Assembly: GCA_902806575.1 (NCBI GenBank)
Contig: CADCXD010000004.1
Span: 310,001-374,000, forward strand
Length of the DNA: 64,000 nucleotides
DNA from: Jackrogersella multiformis
Lineage: Eukaryota; Ascomycota; Sordariomycetes; Xylariales; Hypoxylaceae
Direction of reading: 5' to 3'
A model generated the notes under the pieces. The model did no database searches. It was not told the DNA's origin and worked only from the letters and a program-made list of their open reading frames with translations. How positions within the stretch are numbered: position 1 is the stretch's first letter; the number at the start of each line of letters is the position of its first letter. This document shows positions 11,107-21,742 of the stretch, in pieces. The position numbers and the translations under genes were made by a program.

Positions 11107-11999
11107 GCGTTACTGCCGAGGTCGTTTTTTTAATTGGATAAATATGCGGGGCCGCGCTGGCCGGGATGTGATGGTATGGGGAGAGGATACAAGGCAGACA
11201 GACAGACACGCATGGTTTGCTGCTGAATGATGGTTCATGATTTTGGTTTTGTCGACGATGACGAGCGTCTTGGATACGACATGAAAGAAGGGCGGACACC
11301 GAGCCCGCTAGTCACTTCACTTGGCTTCGGTTCGGTTTAGTTCGGCTCCTCAGGCGGGGCACAAGGAAGGATAGGGAAGCGTTCTGGTGACTCAACTCCA
11401 CGGAGCGTCGGGCGCCTCGACGTATGTCCCACGTCTAATACGTACGTGCGTAGCTTTCGCGAGGACTAGGTACCTGCCTACCTACCTAGGTAGGCGAGGA
11501 GGGGAAAGAAGAAAGAAAGGAGGGAGGCTCGACTGCAAATCCTTTCCTAGCATTTGGGGCGCGTATAAAAAAGATCCTGTCTTCTGTACGGTTGCCATAA
11601 AAGGTTCAGCATGATTTTATTTTCAGGCGCTTTGGAGATGATTCGTTCGAGACGAGAACATGAAGACGACGGAGAAGAGAGGAGAGCTCGCGGTTCGACG
11701 ACAGATCGGATACCCCTTGATCAAGTGTGAAGAGGAGAGAACTGCCTGCTGCGTTTTCCTTTGCTGTATGTACGATGTCGCTAGTAGATAAATAGAACTC
11801 AGTGAATTCGTCCCATAGATATTATTCTTATACATTGAATTATGTGTTCATACGGAGCCCTGTCTATTTGTATTGCTATCCACCTAGGCTAGATAGGTAT
11901 GCATCAACAGAAAGCAACTGAGACATAGTCGTTCTTGCGAAGGGACCTCTTATGTTTCCAACACCTGGATCTAGAAATAGAGAATAGAGTATTTTAGTC
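11107..11999. other. Intergenic region between convergent genes
   Basis: The Kgd4 and polynucleotide kinase genes converge here, so this holds two 3' ends. A motif cluster (TACCTGCCTACCTACCTAGG) lies at about 11470-11495. I see no gene. Confidence 0.6.
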
Positions 12000-13928
12000 T
12001 CAACGCCAATAACGCCCCCAAACGGCGTATTCCTCCTTGGTCCCGTGGAACTTGAATTCTATCCCGACTACGTCTTGGAAACCTTCTTTGACCTTCGGCT
12101 TCTCGAAGCGAAAGAAGTACCTGTTGAACGCGAGAGCGGGGAGCACTGAACGGGTTTCGGGGTTCATCTATATCGACTGTCAGTCGTTGTTGGATAACGA
12201 TATTCGTTCGGTCTTAGAACTAAACGATCCATTGGGTGCGTAGGGGCCAACGGATTACATATAAATGATAGTTGTACATACCGACTTATTGAAGGCACGG
12301 ACGACGTCGTTATGCTCGCAAAGCGCCTTGGGCACCTTGAACCAGACGCAACGAATGGGTACGTCGTGCTTCCGCGCGAGATCAACCCACTCCTTCCTAC
12401 CTTCCGCGTCAGGATTGGTGTTGTCTGAATTTATACTGGTTAGCTTATGGGATTCGGAGATCGTCAACGGCGGCGAGAGAACAGTCAACCAAGGAAAAAC
12501 AAATAAAACACGCACCAACTACCACTGAGTTCCCTTCACTGAGGAGTTCCGCTGTGGTCTTAATACACTTAGCCCGGCTCTTTAGCGTGTCTTGATTCAC
12601 GCGCTCGTAGCCCAGGGGTTTCATGTGCCGCCAATAAAATGTACTCTTGCCGGCACCCGGCGGACCGCAGAACAAGACAATATCTTGTTTATTGGTCTTC
12701 TCGAACAGAGTCTCACCCGAATCTTGGCTGCTATCTCCGTCCACGTTTGTCTCAGCATACGGGTAGGAAGCCAAATCAAAGTCCCTCACGAAATCCCTAG
12801 GCGACTCGGCGAGGAAGAACTCCTCAGGTGTCTTATACGTGATGCCGACGTTGTGCGCGAAGTTGCGATCTGAACAGCTAAAATCTTTCGCGATGGCTGC
12901 CGCGCGCGTTTCTGCATTTTTAGGCTGCGCAGTTCGGCCGCCGGCGTCGCCTACGAATATGCTACCTGCTAGATCGATCTCGTCCTCGGGGAGATCGTAG
13001 TCACGACAGATCTCGGACCACATGCCGGTTCGAGGCTTGCGGAAGATGTCGCGCCCCGTAGCGGCGTAGACCGTCGTCGGCAGGTCGAGATGCGCGAGCA
13101 CAGCGCCGCACTTCTGCTTGAATTTGTTAACTTTAGCCTTGGCGCCAGCCCTTGGCCCCTTGGAATTCGAATCGGGATGCAACGTCATTCCGGCTTGATT
13201 GCTGAGAATCACCACACGATAGCTATGAAAAAATCGGGTGAGCGTTATTGATATGGCGAGACACAAAAGCAGTGACCATAGAGCAAGCCGGTCTTCAAGG
13301 CAACTGGTATCTTTCAGTACTTACTCCTCTTCCGCATATAGTTTTCGTAACCGAGACGGCACGGCAGAGTCCCACCACTTCCAATCGCCGGGATCGTCTC
13401 CAAACTTCTTGCCGGATGCTGTGGTAATCAGGGTCGAGTCCTGGGCTCGGTTAACCATCCGCCTCTAGGACCATAACCATTCGTCGTCATCGGGCGATTG
13501 AGTGAGTGGGGAGCTTCAAATTCATACCAGATCGAACGCAGCTATCTTCCTTCTCTTCCTACTTTCTAGCTCTCCTATCTCCTTGGGTTCGTAGCGACCT
13601 ACAAGTAAAGTGGGAAGTGTGTCATCGTCAGGGGCGCGCTCGTTCCAGTTCGTCCGGACTTTCGGCTTCTGAGAGGTTGGGGTGAAGAAACTAGCTACTG
13701 TGCCCTCTGGTCAAATCGGGTTGCCAATGGCAGTCTGGTTAGCATAGGTAGAGATCAGATCGTGGCAGCGTGGTGCAATAGAGGTGTTCGATAGATCTGA
13801 GATGTTCGATGGATCACACACTAACTTGATATGTTGCTCTGCGTTTTGGTTTTGCGCTTTAAAGGCGGGGGCGATATGGATTTCTCTGCCGCTTTCCGCT
13901 TGCTGGTATTCGGAGACGGCGGCGCCAT
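12000..13928 (-). CDS. PNK1: Bifunctional polynucleotide 3'-phosphatase / 5'-kinase (PNKP type)
   Basis: The nuclear enzyme prepares damaged DNA ends for ligation by removing 3'-phosphates and adding 5'-phosphates. Six exons fit: 13928-13826, 13697-13528, 13440-13325, 13222-12516, 12424-12282 and 12167-12000, giving 468 residues. The basic N terminus (residues 1-35, KRK and KRKTKT runs) is a likely nuclear signal. The HAD phosphatase carries FDLDST with nucleophile D90 and D92; an intron falls inside this motif. TTASGKKF, WKWWD, VVILSNQAG and VGDAGGR follow. The kinase domain has a Walker A, GPPGAGKST, at 316-324 and later NPDAEGRKEW and the C-terminal FRFEKPKVKEGF. Both activities therefore look intact, as in fission yeast Pnk1 and unlike budding-yeast Tpp1, which has only the phosphatase. 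There is no FHA domain, as usual for fungi. Confidence 0.92.
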
Positions 13929-14425
13929 CTTGTGAGATGTCAGCGATATAGGAGAAGTATTTTGAATGCGAAGGGGAAGATGAAAGAGAAGATGTACAAG
14001 TACAAGTTTGGACGTGCTGAACTTAGATACGTAAGCGCCGCCTATCTTATCAGACGCGACTACGCGACCAACGGCAACCGCGCGGGGTGGACTGAGCTTA
14101 TTGAACCAAGGAACTCGCGATATCACGAGATTAACATTGACGCAAGGGAAGTTGCATCTGAGGAGGTAGGAAGTAGCTTTCATTGCACCTGGCCCACTGT
14201 GCTTAAATAGAATATTTATTTAAGGTACCTAGGCAGGTACTTGGGTAAAGAATTGGAAAACTCTTTCTCTTCCTCTTCCTCCCTTTACTCACAAGTCTCA
14301 AATTCGAGAATAATTGAATAATTTTTGCGGAATTGTTAAACAGTTTTTAAATTTTCACCCGAACGGCGGATACACATCCTTGCAAGGGCACCTTGGTAGA
14401 ACCTTGGTAGAAACTCGGTAAAAAT
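13929..14425. promoter_or_regulatory. Divergent promoter region (PNKP / F-box-like gene)
   Basis: About 500 bases separate the two start codons, so promoters of both must lie here. An ACCTAGG motif sits at about 14224-14240. No clear TATA box is visible. Confidence 0.5.
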
Positions 14426-16222
14426 ATGTCATCGCTATCACCTCCAACAACAGATCGCGAACGATGCAGTTTTTTAAGCCTACCCTCTTCGATTCGGCAT
14501 CTCATCTACCGTCGCGTAGGCCTACATCTAAAACACTTCATCTATCTTGACCGCGAACACATAGACCCCTCGTTGTATTTTCCTCGTCTAGAGGCCGACT
14601 GGGGTATATCGAACCTCCTACTAGTCTGTCGAGCGGTCTATATCGAAGCATCATCGCTTCTATATTCCTCTAATATCGTCGTCACTCACGATCTGGAATG
14701 TCTTCTGAGGCTTAGCCCCTCTTCGCTCTCATCTCTTACCTCTCTCAAGATTCACCTCAATGCCTCCGCTACTGGCAGTCACTGCTGTTTCCGATATTCA
14801 GCTTACAAGATCGAAGGTTCAATAGGTCTTGACCCTGTCATCGACAAATGGAAGGCTGCCATTGACCATATTGCCCCTTATATCGAGCCACATAAGCTTG
14901 AACTTCGGCTCATTTGTGATTGCGAGGGAGGACAGACAGATATGGCAGAGCGCATATTGTCTCCTCTTCGTCAGCTCCCCATCTTAAGGCAGTGTCATAT
15001 TCGACTTGGTTGCACACCTGACAATCAACTTCGGCAACTGGCTCAAAACGCTGCCGAACAAGCTGTAAGCTCAGCACCAGCGGATTCTGCTCTGTCGGCG
15101 CGACCTACATTCGACTTTCTGTGTCTACCTCTAGAGATTCGCCTCAAGGTCCTAGAGTATACCGATCTTGTGGCGCCTCTGAACTGGATTCTATGGGATC
15201 CTAGTCGTGGCTATTCCGTCGAGAAATTGTGCGAGTTCTGTCAATACGGTTCATCATATTGCCACCCCGAAGACTATAGGAAGTGTTTGCTGTACAAGAG
15301 GGCTGACATCCGCCCGGTTTGCCCTTACCCGCATGAGGGGTTCTTGTACAGATACAGATGTTCGCAATGTCGTCGCTACGCTTGTAAATTCAATCATTGC
15401 AAGAGACGAGTCGAACCGAGCGAACGAATCTGGACAGGCTGCTTCTGCCGCACCCTTCACGCCGCATATTCGCCTCTCTGTCAGTGCTGGGCACCTCCGG
15501 TTGCCTTATTCCTTGTCAGCCGAACTTTTCGTGAGGATGCTCAGCTCATCTTCTTCACTTATAATCATTTTACTATCTCGACTTCCCCCTTTCAATCCCG
15601 CCCGTCCACTCCCATAGGCAATATGTTACCGTCTCCGAAGCACTATATTGGAAGCGAATTTCTTAGTTCCTTACCCATGGAGGCAATACGGTACCTTCAG
15701 TCTTTGGAAATCCGACTGACTACGTCTTTAAGCCACAGCCTTCCCCTGCGTTCTTTCGACAGCATCAAGGATAAACTTAGCCTACAGCTCCTCATGATTA
15801 ACATTCCCCTAAAAAGTATCCCGGACAGAAATATCATAGACCTCGAGGCCGCTAAAAAGGACATCGGGTCTGTGAGGGATCTAGTGCGCGATTATGTACG
15901 GCCCCTCAGCCGTGCCGATCTCATTGCTAGTGCGCGGAAGATTGTTGTGCAAATCAGTAATGATCCGAAGGCAGTAGTAGTCTATTACTTGCAGCCCCCC
16001 TTAGACAAGCTTCCAGTAAATATCCGGAGCAGTCTAGCTTGCGCGGAGACGCACGAGTTCCAGCTAATCAAGGAGCCGAGAAGTGACCAAGACGAATTGC
16101 AAGAAGAATCTGAAATAGTCCAGACTCAGTTGCTAGAGGGATTTGGGTACCGAGATAGGGGATGTTTCTTCTGGGCGAGTACCTGTGATATATATGTACA
16201 ATGCCGAAAAACCCCCTTTTGA
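14426..16222 (+). CDS. F-box-like fungal protein with a cysteine-rich insert
   Basis: A single-exon gene of 598 codons. Two F-box/2EXR-like helices can be seen, FLSLPSSIRHLIYRRVGL near residue 16 and FLCLPLEIRLKVLEYTDL near residue 233; such motifs in fungal proteins often bind Skp1 as part of SCF ubiquitin ligases, but the domain here is degenerate and that role is inferred. Between about residues 268 and 355 lies a cysteine-rich segment with CEFC, CSQC, CFC and CQC pairs and several further Cys and His residues, possibly zinc-binding. The remainder (LVSRTFREDAQLIFF, then helical and beta segments) is typical of fungal F-box-like proteins of unknown target. It sits between PNKP and Trm12 with no obvious functional link. 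Family membership is moderately sure, function unknown. Confidence 0.75.
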   Translation: MSSLSPPTTDRERCSFLSLPSSIRHLIYRRVGLHLKHFIYLDREHIDPSLYFPRLEADWGISNLLLVCRAVYIEASSLLYSSNIVVTHDLECLLRLSPSSLSSLTSLKIHLNASATGSHCCFRYSAYKIEGSIGLDPVIDKWKAAIDHIAPYIEPHKLELRLICDCEGGQTDMAERILSPLRQLPILRQCHIRLGCTPDNQLRQLAQNAAEQAVSSAPADSALSARPTFDFLCLPLEIRLKVLEYTDLVAPLNWILWDPSRGYSVEKLCEFCQYGSSYCHPEDYRKCLLYKRADIRPVCPYPHEGFLYRYRCSQCRRYACKFNHCKRRVEPSERIWTGCFCRTLHAAYSPLCQCWAPPVALFLVSRTFREDAQLIFFTYNHFTISTSPFQSRPSTPIGNMLPSPKHYIGSEFLSSLPMEAIRYLQSLEIRLTTSLSHSLPLRSFDSIKDKLSLQLLMINIPLKSIPDRNIIDLEAAKKDIGSVRDLVRDYVRPLSRADLIASARKIVVQISNDPKAVVVYYLQPPLDKLPVNIRSSLACAETHEFQLIKEPRSDQDELQEESEIVQTQLLEGFGYRDRGCFFWASTCDIYVQCRKTPF

Positions 16223-16550
16223 GGTTTATGGGTTTGTTTCCATTGTGAGATTCGACTTCCTCGACCAGTGGATATATACTCTAATTTCTAGAATACTAAA
16301 TGGAGTAAAATATATTGCCGTAGATATGCGAATCAAAGGTTTACAGACCAACAATAAATTCAAATTTGTCTAGAGATGACTTACGAAATGAAAAGGGGAA
16401 TTGTAGGCCCAAAAATCCACCAATCACCCATCCGCTAGATCCTAGCTGCTACTTATGTAGGTACCTACCGCTAAGTTTCTTCAACTTCAACCTTTTCCAA
16501 TTCCAACCTCGACCCAAGGATCCCCAAACTACGTAAAAAGTAGGAAAACC
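16223..16550. other. Short intergenic, AT-rich
   Basis: The 3' side of the F-box-like gene and the promoter of the next gene. A GTAGGTACCTACC palindromic motif lies near 16457. Nothing else is visible. Confidence 0.6.
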
Positions 16551-17822
16551 ATGGACTCGGCAAAACACAAACCGCGGCGTAAGAAATCGCCGCCTCGGAA
16601 TCCGATCGAGGTGGCAATCACAACGTGGTTCCATTCTAGCGCGCCGCCGCCCCAAGCCCGGCTCAATGAGCTCATCGCGCGCGCCCCGAGGCGGTGGACG
16701 GTGTACGAGCCCATGGTGCTGCTGCCCGCCGGCTCCTTCGCCGCTCGCGCGTGGGAGGACCTTCTTCCGGGCTTGCCCGCCGGGACGACGGACGCCCTGT
16801 GGGCCCAGATCCTGGCGGAGATCTCAAAGAGGACCGGGGGACCGGGGGCCCGCCTGACGCACCTAGCCGTCAACGAGGGGATTCCCGCGGCCCTCCAACG
16901 CGGCCGCGCAGAGGCACCGGGGCCCGGGAGCGGCGACGCGGAGATCTGCGAGACGTCAGAAAATATACTGCGCAGCCCGACGGGTCTCCGAATGCTCCAC
17001 GGCGATTTCGGCCCCGCTGTAGTTGACGACGACGACGGCGGAGCAGCCGCGCCGGACTTCGAGCGCGCGTTTTGGGTCTCCACGAGGCAGAACGGCGTCT
17101 TCCAGACGTGGGCGCCGCGGTGGACCATGTTCAGCCGCGGCAACATCAAGGAGAAGGCGCGGCTGCTCGGCTTCCACAACAACGATAACGGCAGCGGTAA
17201 TGGTAATGGTAAGCACCCGATAACCGGGGCGGGGCTGGATGACGCGTGGGCGGTCGACCTGTACGCGGGGATCGGGTACTTCGCGTTCTCGTACGCGAAG
17301 CTGGGGCTGCGGGTGGCGTGCTGGGAGCTGAACGCGTGGAGCGTGGAGGGCCTGCGGCGGGGCGCGCGGGAGAACGGGTGGACGGTGCGGGTGGTGCGGG
17401 ACGCGGCCGAGCTGGCGCTGCCGACGCAGGAGCTGCTCGGCGGCGGCGAGCGGATCGTGGTCTTCCTCGAGGACAACCGGCACGCGGCGCGGCGGATGCG
17501 AGAGCTGCGCGGCCTGGACATCCTGCACGTCAACTGCGGGCTGCTGCCTACGAGCTCGGCCTGCTGGGAGGCCGCGTGGGACATGGGATGGCGGAGCGCG
17601 GGGGCGGAGACGTGGCTCCATCTACATGAGAATGTGGGGGCGGCAGATGTCGAGGAGCGGAGGGGGGAAGTGGAACGGTATTTCAAAGATCTAGGACGCA
17701 GGGGCGGCTGCGGCGGAAGGGCTCGTGTAGAACACGCGGAGCTGGTGAAAACGTTCGCGCCGGGGGTCTGGCACTGTGTCTTCGATCTGCGCATCACAAG
17801 GTCTAGTAATAGCAAAACATGA
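16551..17822 (+). CDS. TRM12: tRNA wybutosine-synthesizing protein 2 (alpha-amino-alpha-carboxypropyl transferase)
   Basis: Trm12/TYW2 moves the aminocarboxypropyl group of S-adenosylmethionine onto the tricyclic base at position 37 of tRNA-Phe, the third step of wybutosine synthesis. The gene is a single exon of 423 codons, very GC-rich. The central TRM5/TYW2-like region includes WAPRWTMFSRGNIKEKAR, and the SAM-binding Rossmann fold follows with VDLYAGIGYFAFSYAKLG near residue 235, WELNAWSVEGLRRGARENGW, then an acidic FLEDNRHAARRM strand and LDILHVNCGLLP. The C-terminal LHLHENV strand and HCVFDLRI also fit. The N terminus is divergent and contains a low-complexity insert (DDDDGGAAA; NDNGSGNGNGK). 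A 441-codon open frame on the opposite strand is a shadow of the GC-biased codon use. Length is close to the yeast protein (462 residues). Confidence 0.88.
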   Translation: MDSAKHKPRRKKSPPRNPIEVAITTWFHSSAPPPQARLNELIARAPRRWTVYEPMVLLPAGSFAARAWEDLLPGLPAGTTDALWAQILAEISKRTGGPGARLTHLAVNEGIPAALQRGRAEAPGPGSGDAEICETSENILRSPTGLRMLHGDFGPAVVDDDDGGAAAPDFERAFWVSTRQNGVFQTWAPRWTMFSRGNIKEKARLLGFHNNDNGSGNGNGKHPITGAGLDDAWAVDLYAGIGYFAFSYAKLGLRVACWELNAWSVEGLRRGARENGWTVRVVRDAAELALPTQELLGGGERIVVFLEDNRHAARRMRELRGLDILHVNCGLLPTSSACWEAAWDMGWRSAGAETWLHLHENVGAADVEERRGEVERYFKDLGRRGGCGGRARVEHAELVKTFAPGVWHCVFDLRITRSSNSKT

Positions 17823-17993
17823 TGGGATATTGTACACCGTACGCATCTGAACAATCCATTTCGTAAGTCGTATACGTCTCGTCTCTCCTCATCCTCCTAA
17901 CACGCGCGCCGGCCTAAACACGCTCTACGCCGTGTCCTCGTGCTAGTCATCCAAACCAAAACTTCCAGAAATTAAAGGGTATCATCAAATCTC

Positions 17994-18656
17994 TCAGCCG
18001 CCTCTCCTAAACTTGCTTGGGATGTTATCTTCCACGATGGCCATCTTGTCGAGCTTCTCGAGCCGCGCCTCTTCGTCCTCGAGCATCTCGTGCTTCTTGA
18101 AGTGCTCGATGTCCTCGGGATGGTTCAGGTCCTCGAGGCGGGTGTTCTCGTCGTGGTACTTCTCCCAGTGGTGGATCTCGTACTCGTACTCGTCGTCGCC
18201 GTGGTGGCCGGGCCCCATGCCCACGTCCGGCAGCGTCTTTCCGGAGTCGATAAAGGCGACAAACTCGTCGCGCGTCACGAACCCGTCGCCGTCGGTGTCG
18301 AGCAGCTGCAGCAGCTCGCGCTGGATCTCGTCGCGGCGGGACTGCAGCACGTCCTTGTTCGACTCGTCCATCAACCCGTACGTGCGCAGTATTTCCTCGG
18401 CTTCCCAGTGGCCGTCGGCGTCGTAGTCGTGCAGGACGAAGAAAGACGAGGCGTCGAAGTCACTGATGTGGTGTTCCTCTATGGCTTATATTAGGGTTGG
18501 AGTTATGGGGATTGGTAATACAAATGGCTTACCGGCCATATGTTTCGTCATCCAGTTGGCGCTCTCGCCGACCATTGGCTTTTGCGACCCGCCGTGATCG
18601 CCGTGGCCGAGGACTCGGCAGACGAGGCCGGTTACAACAAATATCGTGGAGCGCAT
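17994..18656 (-). CDS. SSP120: EF-hand calcium-binding secretory-pathway protein (Ssp120/nucleobindin type)
   Basis: Two exons, 18656-18533 and 18484-17994, encode 204 residues. A hydrophobic N-terminal signal (MRSTIFVVTGLVCRVLG) directs it to the secretory pathway. Two EF-hand loops are clear, DYDADGHWEAEE and DTDGDGFVTRDE, followed by an acidic linker and the nucleobindin-like helix DIEHFKKHEMLEDEEARLEK. Yeast Ssp120 is a Golgi/ER lumenal EF-hand protein that works with the cargo receptors Emp46/47; this role is by family, not shown here. The intron is 48 bp. The gene converges on Trm12 (172 bases between stops) and diverges from Orc6. There is no HDEL-type retention signal; the protein ends RRGG. 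Confidence 0.85.
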
Positions 18657-19323
18657 CTTGATATGGACGTCTTGAACTGTAACAAATGTTACGGTGATAA
18701 TTGTTGGGCGCGGAGCCGAAGAAAAACAAAAGTTTGGGACGAGGAGAGAAATAAAGAGGGACGGAGAACACGAGACGACGATAAGTTGAAGAAGAGAAGA
18801 GTGGATTTGGATGTTTTCGATTCGAATGTTTCGATTCGATAAGGACAACGAACAAAGACAAGGGAAAGAAGAACCGGGGAAGTACCCACTACCTACCTAG
18901 CCTAGGTACCTAGGTAGGTACCCACCCATGGATCTGGCTATGTACAAGATAAGCTAAGGCGGGTCGGTGGATAGGGTGGATAAGAGAAATGGCCAGCTTC
19001 CAAATAGCTAGGGAGGTGATCCTGGTTACGATCCTGCAGGGAGTTGCAGGGGTCTGTTATCCGGACCGCGTTCAGGGGTTTTATTTAGTGTACCATAGGT
19101 AGGTAGGTACCTAAGGTAGTGTAGTGATCGTTTAAGCTTCCAAGCTTTCCAAGGTCCTTCGTCATCTCAACCTTGGAATTCTTGTAAAGTCAATTCTTGT
19201 AAACTTACCTGAGTACATCCATTTTTAACTTGGATATTTTTGAATTCTTTACCATTGACGCCCTCGGCACGACAAAACTAGAACCGAGATACGATATACG
19301 TTCCCTTCGATACGAGCGTTAAA
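18657..19323. promoter_or_regulatory. Divergent promoter region (Ssp120-like / Orc6)
   Basis: Contains two clusters of the palindromic motif: about 18889-18929 (ACCTAGGT at 18908-18915) and about 19096-19113. A purine-rich plus strand at 18715-18805 lies in the 5' region of the Ssp120-like gene. No TATA box is obvious. Confidence 0.5.
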
Positions 19324-20505
19324 ATGAGTCGCACTCTAGAACCTACACTCCTATCTCTGTTACCGACATACTCCAAGGACTTACCACAACCTCTACTCGA
19401 GCTCGCGTCTTCCTTGCTCACACAATCTCGCCATATCGCCGGCACACTAAAGACAGAAGAAGAGGTAGCTCGGGCATATGCGTGCGCTCACATTGCCTGC
19501 GAACGTCTCAAAATAACCCTCGATCTACCACCCATCCAGCCTAGACCTCCCGTACCGCCGCGAATCTACAAGAGGTTATATGCCCACCTCGACAATGTCT
19601 TACCTGCAAACAGCGTGGGGAAATCTGGAAGGGTGCGGACTCCCAGCTCGAAGCTGCGCGAGTCAGGCATATTCGGCAGTGGCCAGCGAATTCCTTTTCG
19701 AGGGACGCCCACGAAGGAGGAATCGTTAGCCAAATTTAGATCTCCTGCGGTCAAGCGAAATAATACTCCGACTAAGTCTGCCCAAAAGCCACCACCGCTT
19801 CCAGCTAAGAAGAAAGCCGGAGGTACCGTGAGCGCGTTGCCAGCCTGGGTCCGTCCTACCGTTCAATTTATGTGCAAAGAACTGGACGAGGAACGTATCG
19901 GGAGAACCGTCCTAGCTGGCATGCTGACGATTGCCACTCCCCATGGGAGACGAACGAGCAACGAATGGGTCAATGAGAACATGACCCCATTGCTCGCAGC
20001 CGTGTACTTCCTCGTCTCGTCACAGCTGTACGTGCTAGAGCAAGGAAAGGATTTAGACGACCCGCAATACATACGGATGCGGAAGGAAATCCTGAAGATC
20101 CTGGCGCGAGCGCAGGATAACGTCGGCGTAACAGGTATGGACGAGGACGAGCTTTGGATCGGCTGGGCGGATGTCAAATCAAGAGACGTCGACACCGCCG
20201 TTTCCAAGGTAGTAGAGAATGGATGGCAGAAAGAGGAGTGGTTTTCTGGTATCGAAAATATGGTGAAGACGAAGAACGTGGATGTTGATAATGAGGATGA
20301 AGACGCGGAAGTGGAGGACGGGGACGAGAGACCCTTCAGCGAGAAGCTCCACGTGCAGAGAGGCGACACTATGCTTCAGAGCAAGTGGGACATGACGGAC
20401 CAAAAGAGAGAAGAGTATCGCGAGTGGAAAGAAGGTATGCTGCTTCGGATCGAAGAGATTGAACAGTTTCGAGGACCCGAGATGGAAGTCGATGCTCCTG
20501 CATAG
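19324..20505 (+). CDS. ORC6: Origin recognition complex subunit 6
   Basis: Orc6 is part of the nuclear complex that marks replication origins and loads the MCM helicase. The gene is a single exon of 393 codons. The N-terminal cyclin-like fold starts MSRTLEPTLLSLLPTYSKDL, with helical segments LLTQSRHIAGTLKTEEEVAR and AYACAHIACERLKITLDLPP matching fungal Orc6. A proline- and lysine-rich linker (RGTPTKEESLAKFRSP, TPTKSAQKPPPLPAKKK) contains TP/SP sites that could be cyclin-dependent kinase targets. The second helical domain starts near ALPAWVRPTVQFMCKELDEE, and an acidic stretch (DNEDEDAEVEDGDE) precedes the conserved tail WDMTDQKREEYREWKEGML. The start codon lies directly after GCGTTAAA and matches the family start. 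Confidence 0.88.
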   Translation: MSRTLEPTLLSLLPTYSKDLPQPLLELASSLLTQSRHIAGTLKTEEEVARAYACAHIACERLKITLDLPPIQPRPPVPPRIYKRLYAHLDNVLPANSVGKSGRVRTPSSKLRESGIFGSGQRIPFRGTPTKEESLAKFRSPAVKRNNTPTKSAQKPPPLPAKKKAGGTVSALPAWVRPTVQFMCKELDEERIGRTVLAGMLTIATPHGRRTSNEWVNENMTPLLAAVYFLVSSQLYVLEQGKDLDDPQYIRMRKEILKILARAQDNVGVTGMDEDELWIGWADVKSRDVDTAVSKVVENGWQKEEWFSGIENMVKTKNVDVDNEDEDAEVEDGDERPFSEKLHVQRGDTMLQSKWDMTDQKREEYREWKEGMLLRIEEIEQFRGPEMEVDAPA

Positions 20506-20773
20506 GCAATGAGTACGGTAAAGGGGTAGTCATTTCCCGACAAAGGGGATCGTGGGACTGATGGGCGCCTCCGAACGATTCATCCTCGTCTGGTATGGAT
20601 TTCCCGATACCTTAGGCAGGCATGCCTCGTTAGCTGCTATGCCCAGTATTAATGGGTGCGAACTTAGGTCTACGTTATCAATTTACTACAATCCACATAT
20701 AAGTACAGAGATATACACCTTGTCGATGCTTCTACCCTAAAATATCATCTAATTCGACCATAACAAATCGATC

Positions 20774-21742
20774 ATGTCCGAACTCACAAGCTTTCCGCTC
20801 TTCTCTCAACTACCCACGGAGCTACGGTTACTAGTATGGGAGCACCTTGCGCTTCCTAAACAACCGATCTTGTACATATATGACGATATGTATAGTCAGC
20901 CCTCATTACAGAACCCAGCCGGGCTTAATCGTTTTATAAACATTGCGCAAGCCCGAAGCCTCATGCAGGTGAATAGAGAAGCGAGAACTGCGATCTTGAA
21001 TAATCGGCAACTCTATAGGATCGAGGTTGACGCCTATTTGAATGGTCTGTCCTACAGCAAAACTTCCGAAGGTCGATACGAAACTATCATTACCGAATAC
21101 AATGTCTTATTTGTCGACTGGGAAAAGGACGTTTTCTGTCTTTCTATGTACGTCCCATTTAATTCACTTAGGTCTCAGCCATCCTTCAGAAAACGAATCA
21201 AAAACATAGCCGTCAATATATCCAATCACATTTATCTCTGGGACGGATCAAGAGAGTATCGAAGGCTGTTATCATCTTCAGACGTGGAGAATTATATGGG
21301 ATATGCTACCCATTCTATCCGCCCGTATCTTGATGCCGAGCTAGCATATTTCCGGCAGATGCAATTCATAATCCCACTCAAAGATGTTTGCCTATTATAT
21401 CTTGGGGCCACCCCTTCGGCACATAGCCTCACACTTCATGAAAGCGCGAAGCTACCCTGTTTCGATTTTGGATTCATTTCGACTTCAGACGCAACGCTCA
21501 ACTCCATTTTGGAATACGACTCAGATCGACATGCGATTGCAGATAACTGGCGTCGAAACTCTCTACAGTACTGGGTAGATATTTTTATAAGAAACGCTAG
21601 ACGAACTCTCTACGGAAGATGTGGCCGGTGGATCGATGTTCGCGTGGCCGTAGATCTTCGTGATCCTGTTGATCATGGGAACTATGATAACACTCCAACG
21701 CGTCAATTCGTCCGAAGCATTCGGTTTCCGGGCTTTCGATAA
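20774..21742 (+). CDS. 2EXR-domain protein of unknown function
   Basis: A single-exon gene of 322 codons. The N terminus FPLFSQLPTELRLLVWEHLA is the 2EXR motif (FxxLPxELRxxIWxxAL), a fungal domain found in large numbers in plant-associated and saprotrophic ascomycetes with no established activity. ARSLMQVNREARTAIL follows, also standard for the family. The rest is a mixed alpha/beta region (NVLFVDWEKDVFCL, FRKRIKNIAVNI, LKDVCLLYLG) ending VRSIRFPGFR. It lies 268 bases after Orc6 and shows no operon-like link. Codon use is more AT-rich than in Trm12. The family is sure, the function unknown. Confidence 0.82.
   Translation: MSELTSFPLFSQLPTELRLLVWEHLALPKQPILYIYDDMYSQPSLQNPAGLNRFINIAQARSLMQVNREARTAILNNRQLYRIEVDAYLNGLSYSKTSEGRYETIITEYNVLFVDWEKDVFCLSMYVPFNSLRSQPSFRKRIKNIAVNISNHIYLWDGSREYRRLLSSSDVENYMGYATHSIRPYLDAELAYFRQMQFIIPLKDVCLLYLGATPSAHSLTLHESAKLPCFDFGFISTSDATLNSILEYDSDRHAIADNWRRNSLQYWVDIFIRNARRTLYGRCGRWIDVRVAVDLRDPVDHGNYDNTPTRQFVRSIRFPGFR

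Noticed and set aside
16529..17854. A 441-codon open frame on the minus strand, overlapping Trm12
   Set aside because: It is low-complexity (Ser/Arg/Pro-rich) and mirrors the GC-rich third positions of Trm12, whose SAM-binding motifs are clear on the plus strand.
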